Positions 7,514 to 15,332 of a stretch of 25,732 bases of DNA are shown one piece after another. The stretch's first letter is position 1. The number at the start of each line of letters is the position of its first letter. A program made the translations under genes and the position numbers. Origin of the DNA: Legionellales bacterium (lineage in GTDB: Bacteria > Pseudomonadota > Gammaproteobacteria > WLWR01); NCBI GenBank assembly GCA_012103495.1, contig WLWR01000002.1, positions 1 through 25,732 on the forward strand. The letters run 5' to 3'. The notes beneath the pieces are model-generated. The model was not told the origin of the DNA and did not search any database. It was given only the letters and a program-made list of their open reading frames with translations.

Positions 7514-8149
7514 ATGGCCATTCAAGCCAAAAAAAATATCATGTCGTTATTTGCCGATGAGTATGGGATCCCTAGTCACCAAGTTCGGATGGTGTTAGCC
7601 GAAAAAGGTGTTAACGTTGAAATTATCCCTGTTGATGTTGCCTACGGTCTGCCTGAAGATTTATTGGATTTAAATCCCTATGGAACAATCCCAACGTTAT
7701 TGGATAGAGAATTGGTTCTATATGAATCTCGCATTATCATGGAATATTTAGATGAGCGGTTCCCACATCCTCCCCTATTGCCAGTGTATCCTGTCGCCAG
7801 AGCAGAGAGTCGCAAAATGATGTTTCGCATTGAACACGATTGGTACAGCCTGGTCAATCTGATTGAAGAAAATGACAATAGTCAAACGGCGGATCAAGCG
7901 CGTCATCAATTGACGGAAAGTTTGATTAACATTGCCCCTGTTTTTGGTAGCAAACCTTTCTTTCTAAGTGATGAATTTTCTTTACTGGATTGCTACATTG
8001 CTCCTTTGTTGTGGCGATTGCCATCATTGGAAATCGAACTGCCCAAAACAGCTAAAATAATCAAAGATTATGCAAAACGTATTTTTGATCGTAAATCATT
8101 CCAAGCCAGTTTAACTGATTGCGAACGTGAATTGCAGGAGGCCGCTTAA
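7514..8149 (+). CDS. sspA: Stringent starvation protein A (RNA polymerase-associated, GST fold)
   Basis: SspA binds the sigma70 RNA polymerase holoenzyme and reprograms transcription under starvation and acid stress; in pathogens it also affects virulence genes. The 211-residue length equals the family norm. The N-terminal thioredoxin-like half ends in LYESRIIMEYLDERFPHPPLLPVYPVA (the FPHPPL segment is the conserved surface pocket region), and the C-terminal helical GST half follows. Like other SspA proteins it lacks an evident glutathione-transferase active residue. AAGGAG at 7498-7503 sets the ATG at 7514. sspB follows at once, as in E. coli. Confidence 0.95.
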   Translation: MAIQAKKNIMSLFADEYGIPSHQVRMVLAEKGVNVEIIPVDVAYGLPEDLLDLNPYGTIPTLLDRELVLYESRIIMEYLDERFPHPPLLPVYPVARAESRKMMFRIEHDWYSLVNLIEENDNSQTADQARHQLTESLINIAPVFGSKPFFLSDEFSLLDCYIAPLLWRLPSLEIELPKTAKIIKDYAKRIFDRKSFQASLTDCERELQEAA

Positions 8150-8150
8150 G

Positions 8151-8576
8151 TTGTCAATGACTTCCAGTAAGCCTTATTTAATTCGCGCTATTTATCAATG
8201 GATTGTTGATAATGAATTGACACCGTACATTGTAATCAATTGTGAAATGGAAGGGGTACAAGTGCCCGAACAATTTATTGAAGACGGTCGTATTGTGTTT
8301 AACATCGCTGAACAAGCGTGTCGTGGACTTAACATGACCAATGAGCGAATTGTTTTCAGCGCCAGTTTCAATGGTAACCCCATGCAGATCCACACTCCCC
8401 CAAGTGCGGTCATGGCTATTTATGCCAAAGAAAATGGCCGTGGTATGGTTTTCACCGAAGACGACGATGATAACAACGGTGGTGATGGTGAATCGCCTTC
8501 ATCCAATCACGCTACAACTTCCACCGAGGGTGAGAAAAAAACTTTCGGTAAGCCGAAACTAACCATTGTAAAATGA
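8151..8576 (+). CDS. sspB: ClpXP adaptor / stringent starvation protein B
   Basis: SspB tethers ssrA-tagged proteins released from stalled ribosomes to the ClpXP protease. The N-terminal domain (KPYLIRAIYQWIVDNELTPYIVI, then VFNIAEQACRGL and the SFNGNPMQIHTPPSAVMAIYAKENG core) binds the tag; an acidic Ser/Asn-rich linker follows; and the last residues PKLTIVK match the ClpX-binding XB motif (E. coli ends PALRVVK). Start choice: AGGAGG at 8136-8141, inside the end of sspA, lies 9 nt before an in-frame TTG at 8151 but 15 nt before the ATG at 8157. I therefore favour TTG, with ATG 8157 the alternative; the products differ by two residues. It overlaps nothing and starts one base after the sspA stop, so it is translationally coupled. 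Confidence 0.93.
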   Translation: MSMTSSKPYLIRAIYQWIVDNELTPYIVINCEMEGVQVPEQFIEDGRIVFNIAEQACRGLNMTNERIVFSASFNGNPMQIHTPPSAVMAIYAKENGRGMVFTEDDDDNNGGDGESPSSNHATTSTEGEKKTFGKPKLTIVK

Positions 8577-8614
8577 TGATCTCTTATCGGTAGTGATGAA
8601 AAAAAGTTAGTAAC

Positions 8615-8641
8615 TATACCCATTCCACTTCAAGCTGCGAA
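8615..8641. repeat. Dispersed 27-bp intergenic repeat, copy 2
   Basis: Same motif as at 6085-6111 (one mismatch, C for A at position 8635), again between two converging genes (sspB and dolP). Downstream flanks of the two copies differ, so only this core is shared. Confidence 0.75.
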
Positions 8642-8681
8642 CTTCATCGACTGTCGGTAATCGACAAACTACGGTAGCACA

Positions 8682-9218
8682 TCAAGCTTCTCGTAGGACA
8701 TTCACTGCTTTTTTCACTCCTGGGGTACGGCGGATAGTATCCATCGCCAATCGACTTTGTATTGGCGTTAATATCCCAATTAAATACACCACATCGTATT
8801 CGGTGGTAACTTTAAAATGCACCGCGCGCATGCCGGTGAGCTGCAGCAGTTGGGTTCGTATACGGGTGGTGAGTCGGTGATCGCGTTTGCGTTGCAATAA
8901 ATCAGGTGGTTCGCTTATGGTAATTTCATTGTACAGTCGAGTGACACTGGAAATGGAGCGTACAGCTTTTTCTGCTTGAAATTTCAAAGAAGCATGAGAC
9001 GTTTGTCCGGTGAGCAATACCATCGCATCTACCACATGTACGTGAATACGGCTGGACTGCAACTGTGGATCAGCTTGCAGATGTTGATAAATGGTTTGGG
9101 TTATGGCTGCATCGTTATCGATTTGTCGATAAGTGCGAGTATCCGGTGGGGTGCAACTGATCAAATACAGAACGCAACATAATAGGATACTGAACGAATG
9201 TAATGGATGGTACCGCAT
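8682..9218 (-). CDS. dolP: Dual-BON-domain outer-membrane lipoprotein (DolP/YraP type)
   Basis: This 178-residue lipoprotein starts with a short signal sequence and a lipobox LISC with Cys22 as the lipidated residue. Two BON domains follow (roughly residues 36-103 and 110-178), the layout of E. coli DolP (YraP), which sits in the outer membrane, contacts the BAM complex and supports envelope integrity. Its place directly downstream of lpoA and yraN is the same as in E. coli, where diaA lies in between; diaA is absent here. AAGGAA upstream of the ATG at 9218 supports the start. The name relies on both architecture and context; without context it could only be called a BON lipoprotein. Confidence 0.88.
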   Translation of the reverse strand: MRYHPLHSFSILLCCVLYLISCTPPDTRTYRQIDNDAAITQTIYQHLQADPQLQSSRIHVHVVDAMVLLTGQTSHASLKFQAEKAVRSISSVTRLYNEITISEPPDLLQRKRDHRLTTRIRTQLLQLTGMRAVHFKVTTEYDVVYLIGILTPIQSRLAMDTIRRTPGVKKAVNVLREA

Positions 9219-9258
9219 GGGAAAAGTTCCTTATATGACAGTGATCGATAACCAATGA

Positions 9259-9636
9259 TTATTCTGGAAGATAAAACGCATGTTTGACCCAATGAAATTG
9301 CGGATGTTCGGTTACCAAATGTACGCCCACCACATCAAATCGGCAAGGTACTTTATCATATTGATGAAGACTCATTAAGTAATGTGTGGCGGCACGAATT
9401 AATTTGCGCTGTTTATGTTGATGAATGGTTTCAAGTGCGTGACCATGCGCTGTATTTTTACGATATCGGACTTCAACAAAGACCAGTGTTGTTTGATCGC
9501 GCATGATTAAATCAATTTCACCCCAACGGCATCGGTAATTACGAGTGACGTAAGTTAATTGGTGATCTTGCAAATACTGGCAAGCCAGAGTTTCTGCCCA
9601 CTGACCTTTAGCCTGAGATGGGCTGAGGCTTGCCAT
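9259..9636 (-). CDS. yraN: UPF0102/YraN family, putative PD-(D/E)xK nuclease fold
   Basis: A 125-residue protein with family hallmarks: KGQWAETLACQYLQ near the start (Glu15), GEIDLI at 39-44 (Glu40, Asp42), then LVFVEVRYRK at 51-60. The pattern E...GEIDL...EV(K/R) is that of the PD-(D/E)xK nuclease fold; here the usual Lys of EVK is Arg57, as in a good part of the family. Its cellular role is not established. The gene overlaps the 3' end of lpoA by 29 bases and has no clear ribosome binding site, which points to translational coupling with lpoA. Confidence 0.92.
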   Translation of the reverse strand: MASLSPSQAKGQWAETLACQYLQDHQLTYVTRNYRCRWGEIDLIMRDQTTLVFVEVRYRKNTAHGHALETIHQHKQRKLIRAATHYLMSLHQYDKVPCRFDVVGVHLVTEHPQFHWVKHAFYLPE

Positions 9637-11371
9637 TTTGAAACCGTGCCCATTGGGCTTGCCGCTTAAACTGTCGAGTAGGAGTCAATGTGATCAAACC
9701 GGTTTTGCCTGAAAGACCAGACTCTGGCAATAATGACAATCGATGAAGTTGCTGGGCTAATTGATAAGCATCGAATCCTAACGCATACAATCGTCGCCTA
9801 TCACCCGCCAAAACTGCTGGAGAATCGACAAAATAAATACCATTCAAATCGCGATCATTCACCGCATTAGGAGAACCGCTGTAAATAGTAGAGGTCGCAT
9901 AGATTGGAATATTCCCTGCGTAATGATATTTCAGCAACGGTAAAATTTCCCTGGCTTTTGCCGGAGAGGCAATCAAAAAAATCATATCTGTATCTTGACG
10001 ATGATACGGGGTGGATTGTAATTCTTTCCCCAAAACTTGGGTTAAGTGTTGTTGCCGTGCTTCACTTTCATTAATACTTAAAATTTGTTTGATTGCTGTA
10101 TTCAAATCTTTTTGTCGATCATAGTTGAGATGACCGATCACTTGACCTTGTTGCTGTCGCCAAGTTTGGACAAAAGCTTGTTCGATGTCTGTTTGCCAAT
10201 CCTCATTACCGGTAATGATTAAAGCGCGGGTATGACCATCTTTTGCTGCTTTCAGTGCAACTTGCTGTGCTTCATCGTGTGGTGCTAAACCAAATTGATA
10301 CATTTGTTTGGCTGGCCGATGCGTATAATTTAACGCAATGGTAGGAACGGCTAATTTTTGGTTTGCCAAGCGGGCAACTTGTTCTTTTGGTAAAGGACCG
10401 ACAATTAAATCAACACCATCGTCCAAAGCTTGTTGGTACACCGATTGAACGGATTGTACACTGGTATCGTACAATTTGACTTGAGGGTGAACCGCCGATT
10501 CACGTCGGTGTTGATAATAAGCAGCCATAAAACCATCGTGTACTTCGCTGCCGGCTTCTGCTAAGTCTCCCTGCATAGGCAGTAACAATCCCACCCGTCG
10601 TGGTGCTTGTGAAACGGTTGTCACATCTTGATTCGACCAAGCTTGCAATGCTGGATGATTAGGATATTTGGTTTGCCAAACATTCAAAGCCATTTGCATT
10701 TTAGGTGTACCATTGTGGTGCTGTTTGGTTAAATATGCCAATTCCAACCAGCCGCTAATTTCAGTGTATTGATCTTCCAAAGAATGGGCGTGTAATTGTT
10801 GAATGGGAATTTGATTGAGTTGTCGCCAAATTTGCTGTCGATTGGTTTGACGCAAGGCTTCTCCAGGCAGTAAGTGATCCAATTGGATGTGTTCTCGGGC
10901 ACTGTCTAAATGCAATTGTTGATCCGCATATGCTTGTGCCAGAGTTTGATGGTATTGAATGCGTTGATAGGATGTTAAGGTTGTTTCGGGTGAAATGTTG
11001 GCTAATTGGGTGCGTGCTGCCTGCGGCCGTTTACGCCACAGATTGATTTGACTGGAAAGGAGAGTGTATTCAGCGTATTGTTCAGTTGGCAACCTATTGG
11101 GACTGATTTCCGCTAAGATTTGTTGTGCACGCGGATAAGCTTTATCATCCAGCAATCGTCCCACTGCTTTTAGTTGATAGCCGGTGTTTTGTGGTGCTGG
11201 TGTTTGCGTGGCCATCGATAAATAATAATCGGCCGGTTCGGTGTAGGGGCTGGGCAATTGATATTGATGTTGGGTGCGGTTGCCACCAAGGTCACGACAA
11301 CCAACGAGGATCAGCATGGCGAGGATGGTGATCCAAAATGGTGAGTAATAAAGATTAAGCTTCCTATTCAT
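9608..11371 (-). CDS. lpoA: Penicillin-binding protein activator lipoprotein LpoA
   Basis: LpoA is an outer-membrane lipoprotein that reaches through the peptidoglycan to stimulate the transpeptidase of PBP1a. The chosen ATG (11371) gives 587 residues opening with a hydrophobic signal and lipobox LVGC (Cys25). A helical TPR-like N-terminal domain (to ~residue 250) is followed by a periplasmic-binding-protein-like domain starting RVGLLLPMQGDLAEAG and including DLIVGPLPKEQV and the late YALGFDAYQLAQQL. The frame can be read from a TTG further upstream (11434), but that would bury the signal sequence, so I reject it; no strong ribosome binding site is visible for the ATG. It heads the lpoA-yraN-dolP operon and is divergent from rsmI, exactly as in E. 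coli. Confidence 0.93.
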   Translation of the reverse strand: MNRKLNLYYSPFWITILAMLILVGCRDLGGNRTQHQYQLPSPYTEPADYYLSMATQTPAPQNTGYQLKAVGRLLDDKAYPRAQQILAEISPNRLPTEQYAEYTLLSSQINLWRKRPQAARTQLANISPETTLTSYQRIQYHQTLAQAYADQQLHLDSAREHIQLDHLLPGEALRQTNRQQIWRQLNQIPIQQLHAHSLEDQYTEISGWLELAYLTKQHHNGTPKMQMALNVWQTKYPNHPALQAWSNQDVTTVSQAPRRVGLLLPMQGDLAEAGSEVHDGFMAAYYQHRRESAVHPQVKLYDTSVQSVQSVYQQALDDGVDLIVGPLPKEQVARLANQKLAVPTIALNYTHRPAKQMYQFGLAPHDEAQQVALKAAKDGHTRALIITGNEDWQTDIEQAFVQTWRQQQGQVIGHLNYDRQKDLNTAIKQILSINESEARQQHLTQVLGKELQSTPYHRQDTDMIFLIASPAKAREILPLLKYHYAGNIPIYATSTIYSGSPNAVNDRDLNGIYFVDSPAVLAGDRRRLYALGFDAYQLAQQLHRLSLLPESGLSGKTGLITLTPTRQFKRQAQWARFQNGKPQPISG

Positions 11372-11476
11372 GGGCGGCAAGGTTACCACAATTTGCGTTG
11401 AAACCAAAGTGGAGAAATGTAAAATAAACTCCAACTTGGTTTAATTATGAACATATCGATCACCGGGGGAATTGCA

Positions 11477-12325
11477 ATGAAGCAACCAGGACAACTGTAT
11501 ATTGTTGCGACACCAATTGGTAATTTAGCCGACATTACTCTGCGTGCGTTACAAATTTTAAGTGAGGTAGATTTCATCGCTGCTGAAGACACTCGGTACA
11601 GTCGGCGTTTGCTCAATCATCATGGCATTACAACTCGACTTATTTCACTGTATGAACACAATGAAGCGTGTCGCAGTCAAGAGTTATTGGCTAATTTGCA
11701 AGCGGGCCAACAGATTGCATTAATCAGTGATGCAGGGACACCGTTGATCAGTGATCCAGGATATCGTTTGGTCATGCAAGTGGTGGAAGCTGACATTACG
11801 GTGACCCCCATTCCAGGACCTTGCGCCTTAACGGCGGCGCTTAGTTGCGCGGGATTGCCAACCGACCGTTTTGTATTCGAAGGATTTTTGCCGACAAAAT
11901 CAATGCAGCGTCAATTGCGCCTTGAAAACTTAATTGAAGAAACACGCACGTTGATATTTTATGAATCGCCGCATCGATTGATGGGTAGTTTGCAAGCGAT
12001 TGCTAATGTTATGGGCTGTCAGCGTCATGTGGTATTGGCAAAAGAATTAACCAAAAGTTATGAACAAATGGTGCGTGGCACTGTCACTGAGGTTATTGCT
12101 TGGCTTGATGAATTACCAGAGCGCCAGCAAGGCGAATTTGTAATTTTAATTCACGGGGCGGCGAAAAAAGCTAACAATCAACTTTCGTATGCCGATAAAC
12201 GCATTCTAGAAATATTGCTTACCGAATTATCCGTTAAACAAGCGGCCAAATTGACAGCATCGATCACCGGTGGACAGCGTAATGATTTGTATGAATTGGC
12301 TTTGCAATTAAAAGACCAATCGTAA
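11477..12325 (+). CDS. rsmI: 16S rRNA (cytidine1402-2'-O)-methyltransferase
   Basis: RsmI 2'-O-methylates C1402 in the decoding centre of 16S rRNA with S-adenosylmethionine; family PF00590 (tetrapyrrole methylase fold). Seen in order: YIVATPIGNLADITLRA, AAEDTRYSRRLL, LISDAGTPLISDPG, and PIPGPCALTAALSCAGLP with FVFEGFLP. The length of 282 residues is normal. I chose ATG 11477 because GGGGGA is 6-7 nt upstream; an in-frame ATG at 11447 would add ten residues without a binding site. It is transcribed away from lpoA, sharing the ~105-nt gap. Confidence 0.96.
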   Translation: MKQPGQLYIVATPIGNLADITLRALQILSEVDFIAAEDTRYSRRLLNHHGITTRLISLYEHNEACRSQELLANLQAGQQIALISDAGTPLISDPGYRLVMQVVEADITVTPIPGPCALTAALSCAGLPTDRFVFEGFLPTKSMQRQLRLENLIEETRTLIFYESPHRLMGSLQAIANVMGCQRHVVLAKELTKSYEQMVRGTVTEVIAWLDELPERQQGEFVILIHGAAKKANNQLSYADKRILEILLTELSVKQAAKLTASITGGQRNDLYELALQLKDQS

Positions 12326-12458
12326 ACCGTTTTCGTATCTTGACGTATGCTGGATGGTTCGAAATTCCAGCGTGATTTAGCAAGAATGGTCAAATAAGCA
12401 TTTGCAGATTCGAGTAATCTTGTTTTTGTAATGAGGCGGACATTTGAAGTGATAGAGG

Positions 12459-13307
12459 ATGAATTACAAAGAGCGTATAAACAAAGTTATTGATTTTATT
12501 GGTAAGCATCTTGATGATGAATTTACCCTAGATCAATTAAGCGCTGTTGCTTGTTTTTCGAAATATCATTTTCACCGCTTATTTACAGCTTATACAGGCT
12601 TATCTTTACGACAATATATAAGATGGTTGCGTCTTAAAAGAGCTGCACATCAACTGATTGTTGACAAAGATAGGACTGTCATTGAAATTGCATTGAATGC
12701 GGGATTTGAATCGCATGAGTCGTTTACCAGAGCCTTTAAACAAATTTGTGGGATAAGCCCAAGTCATTTTAGGTTCCAATCAAATTGGCACATCTGGGAA
12801 AATCCACCGTATTCATTGCCTCAACAAGGTGAAAAGAAAATGATTGTCGAAATTAAAAATTTACCAGCTAGACGACTAGCTGTTTTAGAACATCATGGTG
12901 ATCCACAACAAATCGGAGAAACGGTTAATCAATTAATAGCCTGGGCTAAAGATCAACCTATTAATTTAAAACCTGAACCAGGTGAAGCATTTGGATTTGC
13001 ATACAATGATCCAAAACAAGTTCCTGCTAATGAGTTTCGTTTTGATCTTGCAATGACCGTCCCCAATCATTTAAAGCTGAAAGGTGCCGTCGTCGAAAAA
13101 GAACTTCCCGCAGGTAAATATGCGGTTGCTGTTCATAAAGGTTCTCGTGATAATATCAGCGATACAATTTACGGGTTGTATCGGGATTGGCTACCAAAAT
13201 CAAATGAAGAGCTAGGTAATTTACCTTGTATATTCTGTTACTACAATTTTGATCATGAAGTTGCCGAAACAGAGTTGCTGACGGAGTGTTGGTTATTACT
13301 TAAGTAA
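12459..13307 (+). CDS. AraC-family regulator with C-terminal GyrI-like effector domain
   Basis: The N-terminal ~105 residues are an AraC/XylS double helix-turn-helix (LDQLSAVACFSKYHFHRLF and VIEIALNAGFESHESFTRAFKQICGISPSHFR). From about residue 125 a GyrI-like small-molecule-binding domain (SbmC/Rob C-terminal type) follows, ending ETELLTECWLLLK. This is the architecture of Rob-like multidrug-responsive activators, though the DNA-binding domain is at the N-terminus here as in many such fusions. An in-frame stop at 12453 leaves ATG 12459 as the first start; GAGG abuts the ATG and is too close to be ideal. The gene stands alone, with no drug-efflux partner, and by eye is more AT-rich than rsmI and rnpB on its sides, so acquisition is possible. 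Inducer and targets unknown. Confidence 0.9.
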   Translation: MNYKERINKVIDFIGKHLDDEFTLDQLSAVACFSKYHFHRLFTAYTGLSLRQYIRWLRLKRAAHQLIVDKDRTVIEIALNAGFESHESFTRAFKQICGISPSHFRFQSNWHIWENPPYSLPQQGEKKMIVEIKNLPARRLAVLEHHGDPQQIGETVNQLIAWAKDQPINLKPEPGEAFGFAYNDPKQVPANEFRFDLAMTVPNHLKLKGAVVEKELPAGKYAVAVHKGSRDNISDTIYGLYRDWLPKSNEELGNLPCIFCYYNFDHEVAETELLTECWLLLK

Positions 13308-13393
13308 AGATCAAAATAGTTAACCGCTTAAAATGCCAACTGAGAAAATTTATCGACCGTGAATAAAGTTCGCAACTTCAGGTACGATCGGTA

Positions 13394-13399
13394 TATACT
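13394..13399 (+). promoter_or_regulatory. -10 box of rnpB
   Basis: TATACT at 13394-13399 lies 6 nt before the predicted RNase P RNA 5' end. TTCGCA at 13369-13374 is a loose -35 candidate with a long spacer of 19 nt. Confidence 0.5.
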
Positions 13400-13404
13400 C
13401 GGCT

Positions 13405-13744
13405 TGAGTCAGCCAGACAATCGCTGTTTTGATGGAGGAAAGTCCGGGCTCCATAGGGTAAGGCGCCAGGTAACGCCTGGGGAGTGTGAACTCACGGCCA
13501 GTGCCACAGAAAATATACCGCCTGATCGAAACATTAGGTAAGGGTGAAATGGTGTGGTAAGAGCGCACCGCGCGCTTGGTAACAAGTGTGGCAGGGTAAA
13601 CCCCGCCTGGAGCAAAGCTAAATAGGGATCCTATGATGTGACCCGCATCGGATCCGGGTAAGCTGCTAGAGATGTATGGCGACATGCGTCCCAGATGAAT
13701 GATTGTCCACGACAGAACCCGGCTTACCGGCTGACTCATTCTTA
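13405..13744 (+). ncRNA. rnpB: RNase P RNA (type A)
   Basis: This is the catalytic RNA that removes 5' leaders from tRNA precursors. Highly conserved blocks are present: GGAGGAAAGTCCGGGCTCC near 13434, CGCCAGGTAACGCCTGGGG, GGTAAGGGTGAAATGGTG, GGTAAGAGCGCACCGCGCG, and near the 3' end GATGAATGATTGTCCACGACAGAACCCGGCTTA. The ends are set by P1: TGAGTCAGCC (13405-13414) pairs with GGCTGACTCA (13729-13738). P2 is AGACAATC (~13415) with GATTGTC (13701). The region normally holding the P3 stem (between P2 and GGAGGAAAG) is only a few bases long (13425-13434). Length is about 340 nt. Confidence 0.97.
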
Positions 13745-13826
13745 GGGTGATCGATTCACCGGATGATTCAATGCGCTAAGACAAGCTGACAATGGCAGTA
13801 TGGTGAGCAATCATTGTGGCTGTTTG

Positions 13827-14372
13827 TCATTGCAATGAAAATTGTTGCAGCACTTGATATTCACTGCCACTGGGTTTGGTAAAACTTTGCATGAATTGCC
13901 AATGAGTGACCGATACAGTCAAATTTAACGGTTGGGAAGGCACATCGGGCAAAGGATGATTGACTGATTGGGTCCGGGCCAAGGTGATATGCGGTAAGAA
14001 AGCACGAGGGTCGGCTGGAAATGAAAATTCAGCTACGGATTGATTAATTTGACCGGCTAAATCAACCAAAGTGGCGCAAGGTTGGAGAGCCAACGCCAAT
14101 CCTTTTGGGTTTTTGGCATTGGGAAACCAAATGGCTTGGGTCAACGTTATATGAAAACAAGTTCGTTGTATTTGTGATGCGAATGCGGTAATGAATTGTT
14201 GAGATTGCAGTGAGCTGACATGATTTAAAAAACGTAAAGTTAAATGCCAGGATTCAGGTGGTTGCCAGCGCAACCCTGGAGTTGCCAAGAGAGTAGGGGG
14301 GGATTGACTCAGCCACTGATGGATACTGACTTGCGCTGCAGACGGCAACATGATGGCACAAAAACAACGCAT
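13827..14372 (-). CDS. thpR: RNA 2',3'-cyclic phosphodiesterase (2'-5' RNA ligase family)
   Basis: ThpR/LigT is a 2H phosphoesterase that opens 2',3'-cyclic phosphates and in vitro ligates tRNA halves through 2'-5' bonds. The two catalytic H-x-T motifs are present: H43-L-T45 (SWHLTLRFL) and H128-I-T130 (LPHITLART). The 181-residue length is normal with ATG 14372, which has GGAG about 10 nt upstream; a longer frame from 14444 would overlap the preceding gene. The start lies one base past the stop of the NIF3-like gene, so this is the third gene of a tight operon. Confidence 0.92.
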   Translation of the reverse strand: MRCFCAIMLPSAAQVSIHQWLSQSPPTLLATPGLRWQPPESWHLTLRFLNHVSSLQSQQFITAFASQIQRTCFHITLTQAIWFPNAKNPKGLALALQPCATLVDLAGQINQSVAEFSFPADPRAFLPHITLARTQSVNHPLPDVPSQPLNLTVSVTHWQFMQSFTKPSGSEYQVLQQFSLQ

Positions 14373-14373
14373 G

Positions 14374-14685
14374 TTAGCAAGTCTCCAAGGGCCAAACACT
14401 GTAAGCGGGTGTTTCGTAGGGATGAGATTGAGCCAACGCCTCAATCACCTGAGATAAACAAGTATTGCTGCAAACCATTTCCACTTTGTATTCATCCACC
14501 GTTTCCACTGTGTCGTGGGTTCCACAAACCGGTTGGCTGCCGGTTCGTGGACGAAATTGCCCTTGACCAAGTGTCTGCCAAGCACAGCAATCGTAGTTAC
14601 CAATTTGACCGGCGCCTTGAGCGAACAAGGCTTGCTTCACCGATTCTAAATGAGAAGCGGGAACGTAAAAACACAGTTGATACAT
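14374..14685 (-). CDS. NIF3/YqfO-like small protein (CutA/PII-like fold)
   Basis: This ~103-residue stand-alone protein corresponds to the PII/CutA-like middle domain inserted in Bacillus YqfO (NIF3 family). Characteristic stretches are MYQLCFYVPASHLESVK, GAGQIGNYDCCAWQT, GQFRP, EEYKVEMVC-like (VDEYKVEMVC) and HPYETPAYSVWPLE. Function is not established for the family. The start at 14685 is set by overlap: its ATG shares a base with the TAA of the upstream thioredoxin-like gene (TAATG), and GGAA lies just upstream; an ATG four codons earlier has no binding site. Confidence 0.88.
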   Translation of the reverse strand: MYQLCFYVPASHLESVKQALFAQGAGQIGNYDCCAWQTLGQGQFRPRTGSQPVCGTHDTVETVDEYKVEMVCSNTCLSQVIEALAQSHPYETPAYSVWPLETC

Positions 14686-15242
14686 TATTGTTTCCATTTA
14701 ATATTGCAGCCAACACTGGGGCGTTGCTCAGAACTTACCGGTTCACCGACCAATAAATGATCCAATGCCTGGCGTAAATCTCGACCGGTGACAAGCGTAT
14801 CATTGCCGGGTCTAGAATCATCAAATTGCCCTCGATACACACATTGCAATGTTTGATCAAAGATAAAAAAATCAGGTGTGCATGCTGCTTTATATGCTTT
14901 GGCGACGGCTTGTGTCTCATCGTATAAATAAGGGAAGGGATAATGATAATGTTTTGCAATGTCGCGCATTTTGTCTGGGGCGTCGTCGGGATAGTTTTCG
15001 ACATCATTGGCACTGATGGCAACAAATGCAATGCCTTTGGCTTGGTAAGTGTTTGCGATGTCTACCAAAGCTTGTTGCAAATGTTTTACGTAAGGACAGT
15101 GGTTGCAAATAAACATAACGACTGTAGCGATATCGGATTTAATATTGGCTAATGACACGTCGGTTTGGCTAATGGTATCGGGCAAGGTAAAGTCTGGCGC
15201 TGGAGTGCCTAACGCTAACATATTGGAAGGAGTGAGGGCCAT
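14685..15242 (-). CDS. Thioredoxin-fold protein, AhpC/TSA-Redoxin family
   Basis: A 185-residue soluble protein with a thioredoxin-like fold. It opens LGTPAPDFTLPDT as in peroxiredoxin/TlpA-like proteins, then VVMFICNHCPYVKHL at ~41-55 with the redox pair CNHC, and has the cis-Pro region CTPDFFIF near residue 120. No signal peptide is visible, so it should be cytoplasmic. These thioredoxin family proteins are widespread; the exact substrate is unknown. AAGGAA 8 nt before the ATG is a good binding site. It is the first gene of the operon with the NIF3-like gene and thpR (one-base overlap, then a one-base gap), and is divergent from mutH. Confidence 0.9.
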   Translation of the reverse strand: MALTPSNMLALGTPAPDFTLPDTISQTDVSLANIKSDIATVVMFICNHCPYVKHLQQALVDIANTYQAKGIAFVAISANDVENYPDDAPDKMRDIAKHYHYPFPYLYDETQAVAKAYKAACTPDFFIFDQTLQCVYRGQFDDSRPGNDTLVTGRDLRQALDHLLVGEPVSSEQRPSVGCNIKWKQ

Positions 15243-15262
15243 GGTGTGGTTTCCTTATTCAA

Positions 15263-15291
15263 CTGATACAAAAAACATATTATGGTATGCT
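15263..15291 (+). promoter_or_regulatory. Probable promoter of mutH-coaX
   Basis: CTGATA (15263-15268) and TATGCT (15286-15291), with exactly 17 nt between and an extended TGn before the -10 (TGG at 15283-15285). The mutH start is 42 nt downstream. Confidence 0.5.
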
Positions 15292-15332
15292 TTGCTCAAC
15301 CAAAGCAAGGTTCTCTTGAGTCGTTGACAATA

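Noticed and set aside
12349..12371. Hairpin GCTGGA/TCCAGC after rsmI as a terminator
   Set aside because: Only 6 bp with an 11-nt loop and no T-run; too weak to call.
13350..13739. Open frames on both strands across 13350-13739
   Set aside because: This stretch is the RNase P RNA gene; the frames are accidental in a structured RNA.
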